A stretch of 64,000 nt of DNA from Opitutaceae bacterium (GCA_027482185.1 JAIXWF010000013.1:1116001-1180000); one strand, 5' to 3'. Positions 35,509 through 44,609 are shown, counted from the first letter of the stretch. Translations and numbers: made by a program. Notes: generated by a model from the sequence alone, not told the origin.

Positions 35509-36575
35509 GTGTCGGGCCAGGATTTCGAGGGGCTCACGAGCGCGCCGCGGGTCGCGTTGGCCAATTCCCAATACAGGCCGGGCGCGCCCGGGTCGCCGCT
35601 GAGCAGCGGGAAAAGGATTGTACTGACGGGAATGCGCGGCGGCAGCTGCTTCGTCGCGATCTCGAAGAAACGGATGCGGTAGCCTTCGTCGACGTCGCCT
35701 TCGACCGGCAGGGAATCGCTCTTGGTCGGCAAGCCGTCGGTCAGGAGCACGATGCTGTCGGGCAATCGCGGCAGGAAGCGCACCTTGGTGAAGGCACGCT
35801 CGAGGTTGGCGCCGCCCTGCGGCACGATCTCATGCAGTTTCTTGATGATCTGGGCCAAGGTCGCCTTGTCCTGCAGCGAGAACCATTTGTCCTCCTGGTT
35901 CGGCAGAATCGACGCCGTCTCGTCGTTGAAGAGCAGGATCTGGAACTTGGTCTCCGGATCGAGCGTCGCGATCAGCCACTCAAGCGACTGCACGACGCGC
36001 TGCCACTTCGGCGCCGCGCGTTTCTTTTCGTCGGACTCGGCGAGCCGCGTGACGGCGTCGTCGATCGTTTCCCCGAGCATCGAGCCGGACACGCGAACGA
36101 GAAAAACGACGAACTCGCCGTTGAGCTTCACGCCCGTGAGGTACTGGCGGCGGTCGACTTCGGGAATCGGCACCGGCGCGACGTCCTCGGTCGGGATGTT
36201 TTTCTTTTCGCCGAGGAGCTGGTCGATCGCGTCCTTCAGGTTGCCGCTCTGCTGGAGCATCAGGAGCATCTCGCGTTTGCGTTCGCTGAGCTTGAGTTGG
36301 TCGGCCTGCGTGCGCTTCTGCAGGTCGTCGAGCTCAAGGCGCAAGGCGGCGACGGATCGTCCGAGCCGGGCGAGGTCCTCGCTGGAAAGATTGACCTCGC
36401 TCTTGGTCTGTTCGACGCGCCGTTGGACGTCGTCGACCACGCTTTTGTCGACCAGCTGCTTCTGCGACACCGTGAGCAGGAAAACGAGCAGGACCGCGCC
36501 GAAACCGCAGCAGATGCAGTCGAGGAAAGAGAGGCTGAAGACCTCCGTCTCGCGGCGTTTCGCGGCGATCGACAT
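35505..36575 (-). CDS. TolR-like membrane protein with degenerate VWA domain
   Basis: 356 residues, a paralogue of the next gene. The N-terminus repeats FSLSFLDCICCGFGAVLLVF with the helix-start aspartate (D19). A coiled coil covers residues ~40-120. The VWA-like domain starts at ~150, but the first metal-site residue is arginine (RVSGSM, R161) instead of aspartate, so canonical metal binding is probably lost. Later VWA strands are kept (FQILLFNDE, DSIVLLTDGLPT). It sits 3 bp after the Hsp70-like gene. It may pair with the intact paralogue as a heterodimer in a 5:2 motor; this is inference. Confidence 0.8.
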   Translation of the reverse strand: MSIAAKRRETEVFSLSFLDCICCGFGAVLLVFLLTVSQKQLVDKSVVDDVQRRVEQTKSEVNLSSEDLARLGRSVAALRLELDDLQKRTQADQLKLSERKREMLLMLQQSGNLKDAIDQLLGEKKNIPTEDVAPVPIPEVDRRQYLTGVKLNGEFVVFLVRVSGSMLGETIDDAVTRLAESDEKKRAAPKWQRVVQSLEWLIATLDPETKFQILLFNDETASILPNQEDKWFSLQDKATLAQIIKKLHEIVPQGGANLERAFTKVRFLPRLPDSIVLLTDGLPTKSDSLPVEGDVDEGYRIRFFEIATKQLPPRIPVSTILFPLLSGDPGAPGLYWELANATRGALVSPSKSWPDT

Positions 36576-36578
36576 GGC

Positions 36579-38075
36579 TCAGTCCACGCTGCCGTGCTGC
36601 GAATGGAAATCCGGGCAATGCGCAAACAGGATGTTCGCCGTCGCCTGGCCGCAGCGGATGGTAAGGTGGTCGCCGGCGTCGACCGTGGTCCGGGTGACGC
36701 CGCCGGCGCCGCCCGCCGCCCGGCCTTGGTCGAGGAACCAAAGGCGGCCGCCTTCCTGCATCAGCGGCACGGAACAATCGGTCGCGGCGCCGAACGTCTC
36801 CGGGAGCACGAGGTCCGCGCCCAGTTCGCCGAGCCCGATCACAAAGCGCGGTTTCGTGCCGACGGCATAGCCGACGCCGTCGAGGATGGCGTGCGTGGGA
36901 ATCAGGCGGTTCGCAGCGTGGCGATGCTTGTGCAGCCGGGCTTCCCAAAGCGACGTGGCGCTGCGGTGCGTGTCCGTGAGCGGCACGCTCTTCTCGAGCG
37001 GCACGTCGGCCAGATCGGCCGGGACCGCGAGCCGGTTGGCGGCAATGCGGGCGGCGCCGCAGGCGGCCGCGCCGCGCGGCAGGCGCAAAATCCGGGAAAA
37101 ACCCGCGGCGCGGAGGCGCGTCTCGATGCCCGGCAGGTGGCCGGTGCGCTCCGTGAGCGCGAGCGTGCACGGCTCGGAATGATGGGGCGATTGCTGCAGG
37201 AACGTCTGCAGCCCCTGCACGAGCGCCTGCACGAAGGCGTGGGCGTCGCCGGCGAGTTGCTCGCGTTTCGCCGTCATCTCGTAGCCGCGCGTCGCGGTGT
37301 TGATGTGGTAGCGCCACTCCGGCGCGTCGCTCAGGAGAAACTCCTTCGTCTGGCGGAAAAACGTCTGCTCGATCCGGCCGTCCTCGAGAATGTCGAAGGC
37401 GGTGTGGCGGAGGAAGCGGTTGCCCATCGTGCCCGTGAGCTGCTTCAGGAGATGCGCGTAGCCCGAGTTCGGCAGGTGGATGAAGTCCTTCCGTTCCAAT
37501 TTGCCGTCGGTGCCGCAGAGCGTGATGTCCGCGCCTTCGAGGTGGAGATCGATCACGACGACGGGCAGGGCGGGATTGAAACCGTGGGCGCGCGGGTCGC
37601 AGAGCGCGGCGCAGGCCATGTCGACGAGGCCGGCGACCGGCAGCTTAAGTTCGCCGGCCATGCCGAGCAGCAGACCGACTTTTTCATCCTCGGTGGCCGC
37701 ATCTTTGAGGTACGCGGACGGCACCGCGATGGCGACTTTGTCCACACCCTTCGCGGCGGCGTTGAGGCGGGCGGCGTACTCGCGGAGAAAAAAGTACGAG
37801 AGTTCCGAGAACGAGAGGAGCTTCGTGCCGTTGGACAGTGTCGACGGCTCGTGCGCGAGGCGCGCCCAGAATGTGTGCAACACGCGCCGCGGGTGGACGA
37901 ACCAGTTGTCCTCGCCGCCGCGGCCGAACACGAGCTTGGCGCCCTCGGCGTAACAGAAGCCCGGCCATTCCGTGTGGCCGGCGCCGTCCGCCACGTCGAG
38001 CGGCACCGGACCGTTGGCGTCGGCGGCCGCGGTCTGGAGCCCGGCGTCGCAAAGTTCGATTCCGATCGTGGCCAT
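36579..38075 (-). CDS. degenerate Hsp70/actin-like protein with FHA-like C-terminus
   Basis: 498 residues without a signal peptide or membrane helix, so cytoplasmic. The N-terminus MATIGIELCDAGLQTAAAD occupies the place of the first phosphate loop, and PVVVIDLHLEGADITLC that of the second (DLGGGTFD in DnaK). Glycines and the TTN/TTS motif are missing, so ATP hydrolysis may be weak or lost. A region around residues 300-345 resembles the Hsp70 nucleotide-domain lobe II. The last ~80 residues are beta-rich (LWFLDQG, GDHLTIRCG) and could be an FHA-like domain. It lies between the channel gene and the two VWA genes with 10- and 3-bp gaps. Confidence 0.7.
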   Translation of the reverse strand: MATIGIELCDAGLQTAAADANGPVPLDVADGAGHTEWPGFCYAEGAKLVFGRGGEDNWFVHPRRVLHTFWARLAHEPSTLSNGTKLLSFSELSYFFLREYAARLNAAAKGVDKVAIAVPSAYLKDAATEDEKVGLLLGMAGELKLPVAGLVDMACAALCDPRAHGFNPALPVVVIDLHLEGADITLCGTDGKLERKDFIHLPNSGYAHLLKQLTGTMGNRFLRHTAFDILEDGRIEQTFFRQTKEFLLSDAPEWRYHINTATRGYEMTAKREQLAGDAHAFVQALVQGLQTFLQQSPHHSEPCTLALTERTGHLPGIETRLRAAGFSRILRLPRGAAACGAARIAANRLAVPADLADVPLEKSVPLTDTHRSATSLWEARLHKHRHAANRLIPTHAILDGVGYAVGTKPRFVIGLGELGADLVLPETFGAATDCSVPLMQEGGRLWFLDQGRAAGGAGGVTRTTVDAGDHLTIRCGQATANILFAHCPDFHSQHGSVD

Positions 38076-38085
38076 GGCGGTGTGC

Positions 38086-38943
38086 TCAGGCGAGGTTGTT
38101 GGCGGACTCTTCGCGGACCGGCACCTTCATCACGTCGATGAGCTTGGTCCGGCAGTAGGTCTGGGTCTCGATCACGAACGCCTCCTGCCGCGACTGCACG
38201 ATGTGCATGATGTACATCAGGACCATCGAGATCACGAGGGCGACGAGGGTGGAGTTGAACGCGAGGCCGAGCGCGTCGGTCACGGGGCCGATGTCGCCCT
38301 TGATCGCGTCCTGCGCGAAGGAGAGCGCCAGGCCGATGCCGCGCACCGTACCGATGAAGCCGATCGCGGGAATGGCCCAGGCGATGTAGCGCACAAGAGA
38401 GAGCGAGGAATCGAGGCGGTCGCCGACGAGTTCGGCGCGTTCCTTGACGGCGTTGGCGGCGTCCTGGATCGAGCTGGTGGCGTGGAAGCGGTGGAGCGCG
38501 GCGAGCATGGCTTCGGGCAGCAGGCGGTCGCGCCACTTGGGCTCGCGATCGACCGCGGTGCGGAGTTCCTTGTACCGGTCGAGCGCATCCTCGGGGATGA
38601 TCCGCTCGCCGGGTTGGAGCCGGATGAAGTCGTGTTTGAAGAGCCGGCGTTCGGCGCGCACCTGCATGAGCTTGTGGACCAAAATCGCGAAGCCCCAGAG
38701 CGCGAAAACGATTTCGTACTGCTGCTCCGGATCCTTGATGATGACGTAGACGGAGCGCTGTTCGGAATTGGCGCCGGCGGAAACGCCCTGCGCCGTGAGC
38801 AGCTTCTGCTTCATCTCGATGTCCTGCACCCGCGGGGTGACGACGGCCCGGTAGTAAACTTCCACCAGCAGGAAGGAGAGAATCAGGCTGATGGTGGGAA
38901 CGAGGAAGTCGGGAGAAAGAATCCCCTTGTTTCGCGAAGTCAT
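38086..38943 (-). CDS. MotA/TolQ/ExbB-like proton channel protein
   Basis: 285 residues. A first membrane helix is near residues 11-32 and a second near 75-92. The MotA/TolQ/ExbB core contains SLVRYIAWAIPAIGFIGTVRGIGLAL, the family's signature around the third helix, and ALGLAFNSTLVALVISMVLMYIMHIV in the last helix. The threonine in the last helix resembles the polar pore residue of ExbB/TolQ. In the family, five copies surround two TolR/ExbD/MotB chains and use proton flow to turn or move them. It is the first gene of the four-gene operon. Confidence 0.87.
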   Translation of the reverse strand: MTSRNKGILSPDFLVPTISLILSFLLVEVYYRAVVTPRVQDIEMKQKLLTAQGVSAGANSEQRSVYVIIKDPEQQYEIVFALWGFAILVHKLMQVRAERRLFKHDFIRLQPGERIIPEDALDRYKELRTAVDREPKWRDRLLPEAMLAALHRFHATSSIQDAANAVKERAELVGDRLDSSLSLVRYIAWAIPAIGFIGTVRGIGLALSFAQDAIKGDIGPVTDALGLAFNSTLVALVISMVLMYIMHIVQSRQEAFVIETQTYCRTKLIDVMKVPVREESANNLA

Positions 38944-39138
38944 AAGCTTAAGAAAGATTCCGACGAACGATCCGGCTGACGGTTGGACTCATAGCTTGGA
39001 TTCTCGCGATTTCAAATTTCGCCAAAATCCGGGGTGGGGAGACGTCAGATTGCCATCGGTCGTTTGAAGAAAACAACGAACACATTCAGGTTGGTGCGAG
39101 TCTAAACCCGCGTTCCGAGCGTCTTTCCCCGAGTACCC

Positions 39139-39792
39139 ATGACCTCCGTCGTTTCGAATTTCCGTCCGTCCGCCCAGCGGACGGTCGCTCTCGGCACCGC
39201 CCTCGCGGTCGGCCTGCTTTCCGGTTGTTCCTCCGTGGCTCCGTCCAAGACCGCGACCGGCGCCGGCACCGGCGCGATGATCGGCGGCGCGGGCGGCGCG
39301 ATCGTCGGCAGCAACAGCAGCATGGGTACGGGCACGGGCTTGGTCGGCGGCGCGGCGGCGGGCGCGCTGATCGGCGGCATCGTCGGCATGGTGCAGGACG
39401 CCAAGGATCGCCGCGAGCAGGACCGTCTCGCCCAGGAACGCGCCTACCAGCAGGAGCTCGCGAAGAAGCGCGCCGAGGAAGCCAAGCTCAAGGCATCGAT
39501 GGAAGAGGAACTCGCGATTGCCGAGGGCTTCCGGATTTCCGATCTCGAACTCAACGACGCCAAAAAGAAGCTCGAGCAAGCCAGCGACCGTTTGAAGAAA
39601 CTTCGCGACGAACGCGCCGCCGCGTTGGCCAAGAAGAAGGAACTGGACGAGGCGCACGAAAAGACCCTGAGCACCGAAGCGGAGATCGCCCGCCTCGAGG
39701 AAGAGTTGGCGCGGCTGAAGGGCGACGATGCCCCGGGCGTGCCCAAGAAAGCGGACGCCCCGCCGGCCAACGCCGGCAAGCCGGGCATTTGA
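39139..39792 (+). CDS. glycine-zipper lipoprotein with coiled coil
   Basis: 217 residues. The signal peptide ends in a lipobox, LLSGC (C30), so the mature protein should be lipid-anchored. Residues ~40-90 are a glycine-zipper repeat (GAGTGAMIGGAGGAIVG, GLVGGAAAGALIGGIVG), which inserts in or spans membranes in related proteins. A long charged coiled coil follows (~95-200), with a short proline-rich tail. Divergent from the channel operon with a 195-bp spacer. A structural or envelope role is likely. No specific function is known. Confidence 0.8.
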   Translation: MTSVVSNFRPSAQRTVALGTALAVGLLSGCSSVAPSKTATGAGTGAMIGGAGGAIVGSNSSMGTGTGLVGGAAAGALIGGIVGMVQDAKDRREQDRLAQERAYQQELAKKRAEEAKLKASMEEELAIAEGFRISDLELNDAKKKLEQASDRLKKLRDERAAALAKKKELDEAHEKTLSTEAEIARLEEELARLKGDDAPGVPKKADAPPANAGKPGI

Positions 39793-39803
39793 GGGTTCGC
39801 CCT

Positions 39804-39825
39804 CGGCGGCGCCGGTGCGCCGCCG
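39804..39825. terminator. hairpin between convergent genes
   Basis: An 8-bp stem (CGGCGGCG / CGCCGCCG) with loop CCGGTG lies between the stops at 39792 and 39846. No U tract follows on either strand, so the terminator call is tentative. Confidence 0.4.
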
Positions 39826-39845
39826 GACCCGGTCGGATTACCCGC

Positions 39846-40238
39846 TCAGCCGGACGCCGGTGTTCCCGGATTCGGCCGCGGAAACACTTCGTCGATGCAG
39901 CGCAGCAGTTCGCTCGGCGTAAACGGCTTCGCGAGAATCTTGCGGGCGCCGATTTTCGCGGCGATCTCGAGGTAAAGCTTGGAATTGCTCAGGCCGCCGG
40001 AGATCGCGATGACCGGCAGATTGGGAAGCTGTTGTTTCAGCGCCACGATTGTTTCGATTCCCTCCTTGCCGGGCATGATCAAGTCGGTGATCGCGAGATC
40101 GATCGGCGTGACTTGCGCGAGATCCAATCCCATCTGGCCATCCTCGGCTTGGATCACTTCGTGGCCCGCATAGCCCAGCGCCTTGGCCAGCACCCCGCGC
40201 AACATGGCGTCGTCGTCGATGAGGAGGATGCGGAGCAT
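39846..40238 (-). CDS. single-domain response regulator (CheY-like)
   Basis: 130 residues, a receiver domain only. It has the acidic pocket (LLIDDD at residues 5-10), the phosphoacceptor site in AITDLIMPGKEG, the conserved Ser/Thr strand VIAISGG, and the lysine in ILAKPFTPSEL. No output domain is present, so it acts by protein contact. ATG 40238 begins exactly at the first beta strand; the longer upstream frame encodes only basic/proline-rich junk. Divergent from the HDOD gene, with which it may share a control region. No histidine kinase is in the window. Confidence 0.9.
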   Translation of the reverse strand: MLRILLIDDDAMLRGVLAKALGYAGHEVIQAEDGQMGLDLAQVTPIDLAITDLIMPGKEGIETIVALKQQLPNLPVIAISGGLSNSKLYLEIAAKIGARKILAKPFTPSELLRCIDEVFPRPNPGTPASG

Positions 40239-40447
40239 GGCGGGAATCGGAGCGGAAACGGTGAAAGGTGGAGAACGTTTTTTCCGCGGGCCGGGAGCGG
40301 CAAACCGCGGAGGACGCGCCCACCGTAGGTCCGGAACCGTCTTTGTCGCGGGCAAAAAACACGTACCCGCATGGGATAGGCCCGGTTGCAAAGGGCGGAT
40401 CCGCGCCGGTGCGGGCGGCGCGGGATCCGCGGGTGAGAACATTCCCC

Positions 40448-41425
40448 ATGAATTTTGTGCGAAAGTTCCCCGGATCCGCGCCGATAAGTACCCGTTCCCC
40501 CATGTGTGTAGCTCTTCCAGCGACTGCTGTCTGCCTGACGCCCGAGGATATCGTGCGCGAGGTGAAGCATTTGCCCTCGGCGCCCAAAGTGTTGCCGCGG
40601 TTGAAGCGTCTCCTTACGGACGGAAATTCGGCGATGCAGGAAATCGTGGCGCTGATCCGGCTCGATCCCGGCATCGCGGCCCGCGTGCTGCAGGTCGCGA
40701 ACAGCGCCTACTTCAGCAAGGGCGTCCGTTGCACGATCGTCGACGAGGCGGTCAACCGCGTCGGCTTCGACCAAATCTACGAACTCGTTTCCTACGCCGT
40801 CTCCTCCCAGGTTTTGGTCCGGCCGCTCGATTGCTACGGCATCGAGGCGGACGAGGTTTGGAAGATGTCCGTGTCCTGCGCGCTGGCGGCCGAGGCCTTG
40901 GCCAAACGCACCGGGCTCGAGGGCGATGTCGCCTACACGATCGGCTTGCTGCATTGCGTCGGCATGGTGGCGATCGACGAATGGAACCTGCGCTCCGGGC
41001 AGCGGCTGCAGTTGGCGTTCCGCGGCTTTCCGCACGAAGCGGTCGCGAGCGAGCGGGAGATTTTCGGCTTCACGCAGGCCGAAGTGGGCGGCGCGTTGAT
41101 GCGGCATTGGGAATTCGCCCCGACGATGTCGGAGCCGGTCCGCCACCAGTATGCGCCCGGCGCGTCCGCGGTGCACTCGCGGCTGGCCTCGCTGCTGGTC
41201 GTCGCCAAGTGGGTGCGCGGCATGGTGTGCGGGCCCTTGGCCGCCGGCGAGATGCCGGCGTTGCCCGAGCACGCCCATCTCTTGCGGCTCGGGCTGCGCA
41301 CGACGGTGCTCGCCGACGTGGTGACCGAAGTCCAGCGCCGCATTGCCGAAGTGAGTTCGTTGCTCGAAATCGAGAGCGACGTGCGGGTGGCGCGGCATGC
41401 GTTTCCCGCCCAGCAGTGGCGCTGA
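40448..41425 (+). CDS. HDOD-domain signalling protein
   Basis: About 325 residues. The HDOD domain begins LTPEDIVREVKHLPSAPKVLPRLKRLL and continues with LIRLDPGIAARVLQVANSAYF, the typical opening helices of this output domain. HDOD is related to HD phosphohydrolases but lacks the metal residues and usually acts by binding. The C-terminal ~90 residues are less conserved. ATG 40448 has an AG-rich stretch ~10 bp upstream; ATG 40502 is a reasonable alternative that trims 18 residues. A stress or motility signalling role is inferred from the family and from the divergent receiver protein. Confidence 0.82.
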   Translation: MNFVRKFPGSAPISTRSPMCVALPATAVCLTPEDIVREVKHLPSAPKVLPRLKRLLTDGNSAMQEIVALIRLDPGIAARVLQVANSAYFSKGVRCTIVDEAVNRVGFDQIYELVSYAVSSQVLVRPLDCYGIEADEVWKMSVSCALAAEALAKRTGLEGDVAYTIGLLHCVGMVAIDEWNLRSGQRLQLAFRGFPHEAVASEREIFGFTQAEVGGALMRHWEFAPTMSEPVRHQYAPGASAVHSRLASLLVVAKWVRGMVCGPLAAGEMPALPEHAHLLRLGLRTTVLADVVTEVQRRIAEVSSLLEIESDVRVARHAFPAQQWR

Positions 41426-41450
41426 CGGCGCCGGCTCCCGGTTCGCCGGT

Positions 41451-42998
41451 TCAATAGAACACGGCGCGGTCGAGACTGCGGTATTGGATGGCCTCGAGCA
41501 GATGGGGCGCCGCGATGCGTTCCGCGCCGGCGAGGTCGGCGATCGTCCGCGCGACTTTGAGGATGCGGTCGTAGGCGCGGGCGGAGAGCGAGAGCTGCTC
41601 CATCGCGTGCTGCAGCAGATCGCCCAATTCGGAATCGATGGCGCAGTCGCGCCGGATCTCGGCCTGCGTCATCCGCGAATTCGACGCCGTGCGTCCGCCC
41701 TTGAAGCGCGCCGTCTGCCGCCCGCGCGCGACGGCGATGCGCTCGCGCAGCACGGCGGACGATTCGCCCGGGGCGGCGCTGCGCAATTCGGCGATGGAGA
41801 GCGCGGGGGCCTCGACATGCAGGTCGATGCGGTCGAGCAACGGACCGCTGATCCGCGCGCGGTAGCGCTGGATCTGCGGCGGCGTGCAGCGGCATTCGTG
41901 TTTCGCGTCGCCGAGGTAGCCGCAGGGGCAGGGGTTCATCGCCGCGACCAACATGAAGGCGCAGGGCAACGTGATCTTGCCGGCGCTGCGGGAAATCGTG
42001 ACTTCGCAATCTTCGAGCGGCTGGCGCAGCACCTCGAGCGCGGAGCGTTTGAACTCCGGCAATTCGTCGAGGAAGAGCACGCCATGGTGGGCAAGGGAGA
42101 TTTCGCCCGGGCCCGGAATCGTGCCGCCGCCGAGCAACGCGACATCGGACACCGTGTGGTGCGGCGAGCGGAACGGCCGGGCCTGCCACGACGTTTCGCC
42201 GGTGAGCGTGCGGCCCGCGGCGGAATGGATGCCGAGAATCTCGAGCCGCTCGTCGAGACCGGGCTCGGGCATGATCGTCGGGATGCGTTTCGCGATCATC
42301 GACTTTCCCGAACCCGGCGGCCCGATCATTAGCAAATTGTGGCCGCCGGCGACGGCGACTTCGATGGCGCGGCGCAGGGCGTGCTGTCCCTTCACTTCCG
42401 CGAAGTCGCCGGCGGCATCCGTTCGGGAGGGATGGGCGCCGGCGAGGTCGCGCAACGCGGTGGGCGCGAGCGGTTGCTGCGGGCGGGTGCCGTCGAGGAA
42501 ACGCACGGCCTGGTCGAGCGAATCGATCCGGAAAACGGACACGCCTTCGACGAGCGCGGCTTCCTCGGCGGAAAGGCCCGGGAGCAGGAGGCCGCGCTTG
42601 CCGAGGCGGCGGGCAAGCCGAGCCATGGCGAGCGCGCCGCGCACCGGCCGGGTGGCGCCGGACAAGCTGAGTTCGCCGGCGATCAGCCAGTCGCCGAGGT
42701 TCTCGCCCGGGAATTGGCGGGTGGCGGCGAGAATGCCGAGGGCGATCGGCAGGTCGTAGCACGGGCCTTCTTTCCGGAGATGGCCGGGGGCGAGGTTGAT
42801 CGTCGTCCGCGTGCGCGGCGGGCGGAAGCCGCTGTTGCTCAGGGCGGAGAAGACGCGGTCGTCGGACTCCTTGACGGCGGCGTCGGGCAGGCCGACGAGA
42901 ATGAGTTTCGGTTCGCCGGCCTCGCCGGCGTTGACCTCGACCTGCACAGGCTCCGCCTCGATCCCCTGGAGGGCGGCCGACACAATCGTCGCAAGCAT
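41451..42998 (-). CDS. comM: ComM/YifB-family AAA+ ATPase (Mg-chelatase-like)
   Basis: 515 residues, standard for the family. The N-terminal domain is Lon-S5-like ([28 protein letters not shown]). The AAA+ core has Walker A GPPGSGKS and the Walker B stretch [12 protein letters not shown] zinc-like cysteine cluster, [10 protein letters not shown] with CRC, is characteristic of YifB/ComM. The C-terminal Mg-chelatase domain ends with the [18 protein letters not shown] motif. ComM is a branch-migration helicase for natural transformation, so this may be linked to DNA uptake through the pilus genes in the window. ATG 42998 begins at the conserved [13 protein letters not shown]. Confidence 0.9.
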   Translation of the reverse strand: MLATIVSAALQGIEAEPVQVEVNAGEAGEPKLILVGLPDAAVKESDDRVFSALSNSGFRPPRTRTTINLAPGHLRKEGPCYDLPIALGILAATRQFPGENLGDWLIAGELSLSGATRPVRGALAMARLARRLGKRGLLLPGLSAEEAALVEGVSVFRIDSLDQAVRFLDGTRPQQPLAPTALRDLAGAHPSRTDAAGDFAEVKGQHALRRAIEVAVAGGHNLLMIGPPGSGKSMIAKRIPTIMPEPGLDERLEILGIHSAAGRTLTGETSWQARPFRSPHHTVSDVALLGGGTIPGPGEISLAHHGVLFLDELPEFKRSALEVLRQPLEDCEVTISRSAGKITLPCAFMLVAAMNPCPCGYLGDAKHECRCTPPQIQRYRARISGPLLDRIDLHVEAPALSIAELRSAAPGESSAVLRERIAVARGRQTARFKGGRTASNSRMTQAEIRRDCAIDSELGDLLQHAMEQLSLSARAYDRILKVARTIADLAGAERIAAPHLLEAIQYRSLDRAVFY

Positions 42999-43014
42999 GG
43001 GCTTGGGCGTCGGG

Positions 43015-43884
43015 TCAGCGGTTGGCGGCGGGAACGGCGGCGAGGGCGGCGCGGCGCTTGATCTTGGCGATGTTGCGCTCGACGGCCTCGAGATAGAGGT
43101 TGGGCCCGTGCGGGTACGGGCGGGCAAGGAAACGGTATACGGCCTGGAAGTCGCTCTCGAGTTTCGGCTGCACGAAGGCGTGCCAGAACTGCGGGGTGCG
43201 GGCGATCAGGTCGTCGACGGATTTGAAGGCCCGGCGGGCGAGCGGCAGATTGATGTAGTCGTCGGACTCCTGGAATTCGTGGAAGAGGATTTCCAGTTCG
43301 TCCGCGTAATCGTCGGCCGCCATTTGTCCGAGGAAATCGGCGGTCGCGAGCGCGCAACCGATGATGCGCTCCGTGGGTTCGCGGAAGTAAAGGCGGCTGA
43401 TTTCCTTGGTCGGCCCCGTGCAGTTGATCGCGCCGAGTACGGCCTCGACCTCGTGGTCCGTGGCGCCGAGGGTGGGGAGGTACGACGCGGCGAAGGCGCA
43501 GCTGCGCAGGACGTGGCAGAACGTGTACTTGGCGCCCGTGCCGGCGGTGTCGGAGCGCAGCTTGAGGTAACCGGAGTCGTGCAGCAGCACGCTCGCGACG
43601 CCGAGCTCGAACATGCGCGCATCGATCGGCGGCTCGACGCCGGCCATCAGCCGGCCCTCGAGCAGCGACGTGATGCAGACGGTGGCCTGCAACGTGTGCT
43701 CGAAATCGTGATACTTGACGTCGTTGGCCGAATAATCGGGGTGCCGGCCGGAGAAGAGATCGTCCACGTCCCGCATCACCGTGCGGATCCATTTCATGCT
43801 CGCGCCGGGATACATCGCGGCGAAGCGATCGGAAACAAAGGCGGCGACGGCTTGCGGGTTTTTGGTGTCGACGGAAGGAAACAT
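43015..43884 (-). CDS. HD-domain phosphohydrolase
   Basis: 289 residues. The metal-binding histidines and aspartates of an HD domain are visible: YHDFEHT (residues ~58-64), LLHDSGY (~101-107) and [10 protein letters not shown] further on. The spacing resembles cyclic-nucleotide phosphodiesterase-type HD proteins. No signal peptide or sensor domain is seen. The substrate is unknown. It precedes comM with a 16-bp gap on the same strand and is divergent from coaE. Confidence 0.8.
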   Translation of the reverse strand: MFPSVDTKNPQAVAAFVSDRFAAMYPGASMKWIRTVMRDVDDLFSGRHPDYSANDVKYHDFEHTLQATVCITSLLEGRLMAGVEPPIDARMFELGVASVLLHDSGYLKLRSDTAGTGAKYTFCHVLRSCAFAASYLPTLGATDHEVEAVLGAINCTGPTKEISRLYFREPTERIIGCALATADFLGQMAADDYADELEILFHEFQESDDYINLPLARRAFKSVDDLIARTPQFWHAFVQPKLESDFQAVYRFLARPYPHGPNLYLEAVERNIAKIKRRAALAAVPAANR

Positions 43885-44015
43885 GGCCTGCGCGGGACTC
43901 GGTTTAGGGTCGGGAGGAGGATGCGTCCGTTGAAGCGAGGCGTCGCAAGCGAGCCCGGATTAAAAATTTGCGAACGGCACCAGCAAGCCCAAAGGTATAC
44001 GGCAATTACGGCATC

Positions 44016-44609
44016 ATGATCGCGGGCATTACGGGCGGGATGGGGTGCGGCAAATCGACCGTCGGGCACGGTTTCGAGGCGCGCGGTTTCCGTCGGCTCG
44101 ATTCCGACCGCATTGTGCGCGAGCAGGTGCTGACCGCTCCGGACGTCATGGACGAACTCGCGCGCCGCTTCGGGCCGGAGGTGCTGGAGACCGATCCGGC
44201 GGGCGGACGCCGCGTGTGCCGGCCGCGTTTGGCGGACATCGTCTTCGCCGACGATGGCGCGCGGTTGCAGCTCGAGGAAGTGACGCACCCGCGGGTCCTG
44301 GCGGCGTGGCGCGAAGCGTTTGCGGCCGAGCCGGGGGCGCGCTGGGTGGTGGAAGTGCCGCTGCTGTTCGAGAAAGCGTTGGAAAATTGGTTTGATTTCA
44401 CGGTGTGCGTCGCGTGTTCTCCCGAACAGCAACTCGCCCGGCTGGAGCAACGCGGTCTTTCGCGCATGCTGGCGGGACGGCGAATTTCCAAGCAACTGCC
44501 GCTGGCGCGAAAAATCGAACGGTCTGACTTTGTCCTCTGGAACGACGGCTCCGCTGTCTTTCTCGGGCAGCAAATCGACCGTCTGGCGGACGCACTTCCG
44601 GTTGCCTGA
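44016..44609 (+). CDS. coaE: dephospho-CoA kinase
   Basis: 197 residues. P-loop GGMGCGKST (residues 7-15), the acceptor-site motif DSDRIVREQV, and RVLAAWREAF followed by VVEVPLLFEK, all typical of CoaE. It catalyses the last step of coenzyme A synthesis, phosphorylating the 3' hydroxyl of dephospho-CoA. ATG 44016 fits the conserved first strand MIAGITGGMG; the longer frame adds 16 non-conserved residues. rho follows after 65 bp. Confidence 0.92.
   Translation: MIAGITGGMGCGKSTVGHGFEARGFRRLDSDRIVREQVLTAPDVMDELARRFGPEVLETDPAGGRRVCRPRLADIVFADDGARLQLEEVTHPRVLAAWREAFAAEPGARWVVEVPLLFEKALENWFDFTVCVACSPEQQLARLEQRGLSRMLAGRRISKQLPLARKIERSDFVLWNDGSAVFLGQQIDRLADALPVA

Noticed and set aside
34498-38943. 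Identification of the channel/VWA operon as a Zorya defence system
   Set aside because: ZorB normally carries an OmpA-like peptidoglycan-binding domain and is accompanied by ZorC/ZorD; here the partners are VWA proteins and an Hsp70-like protein.
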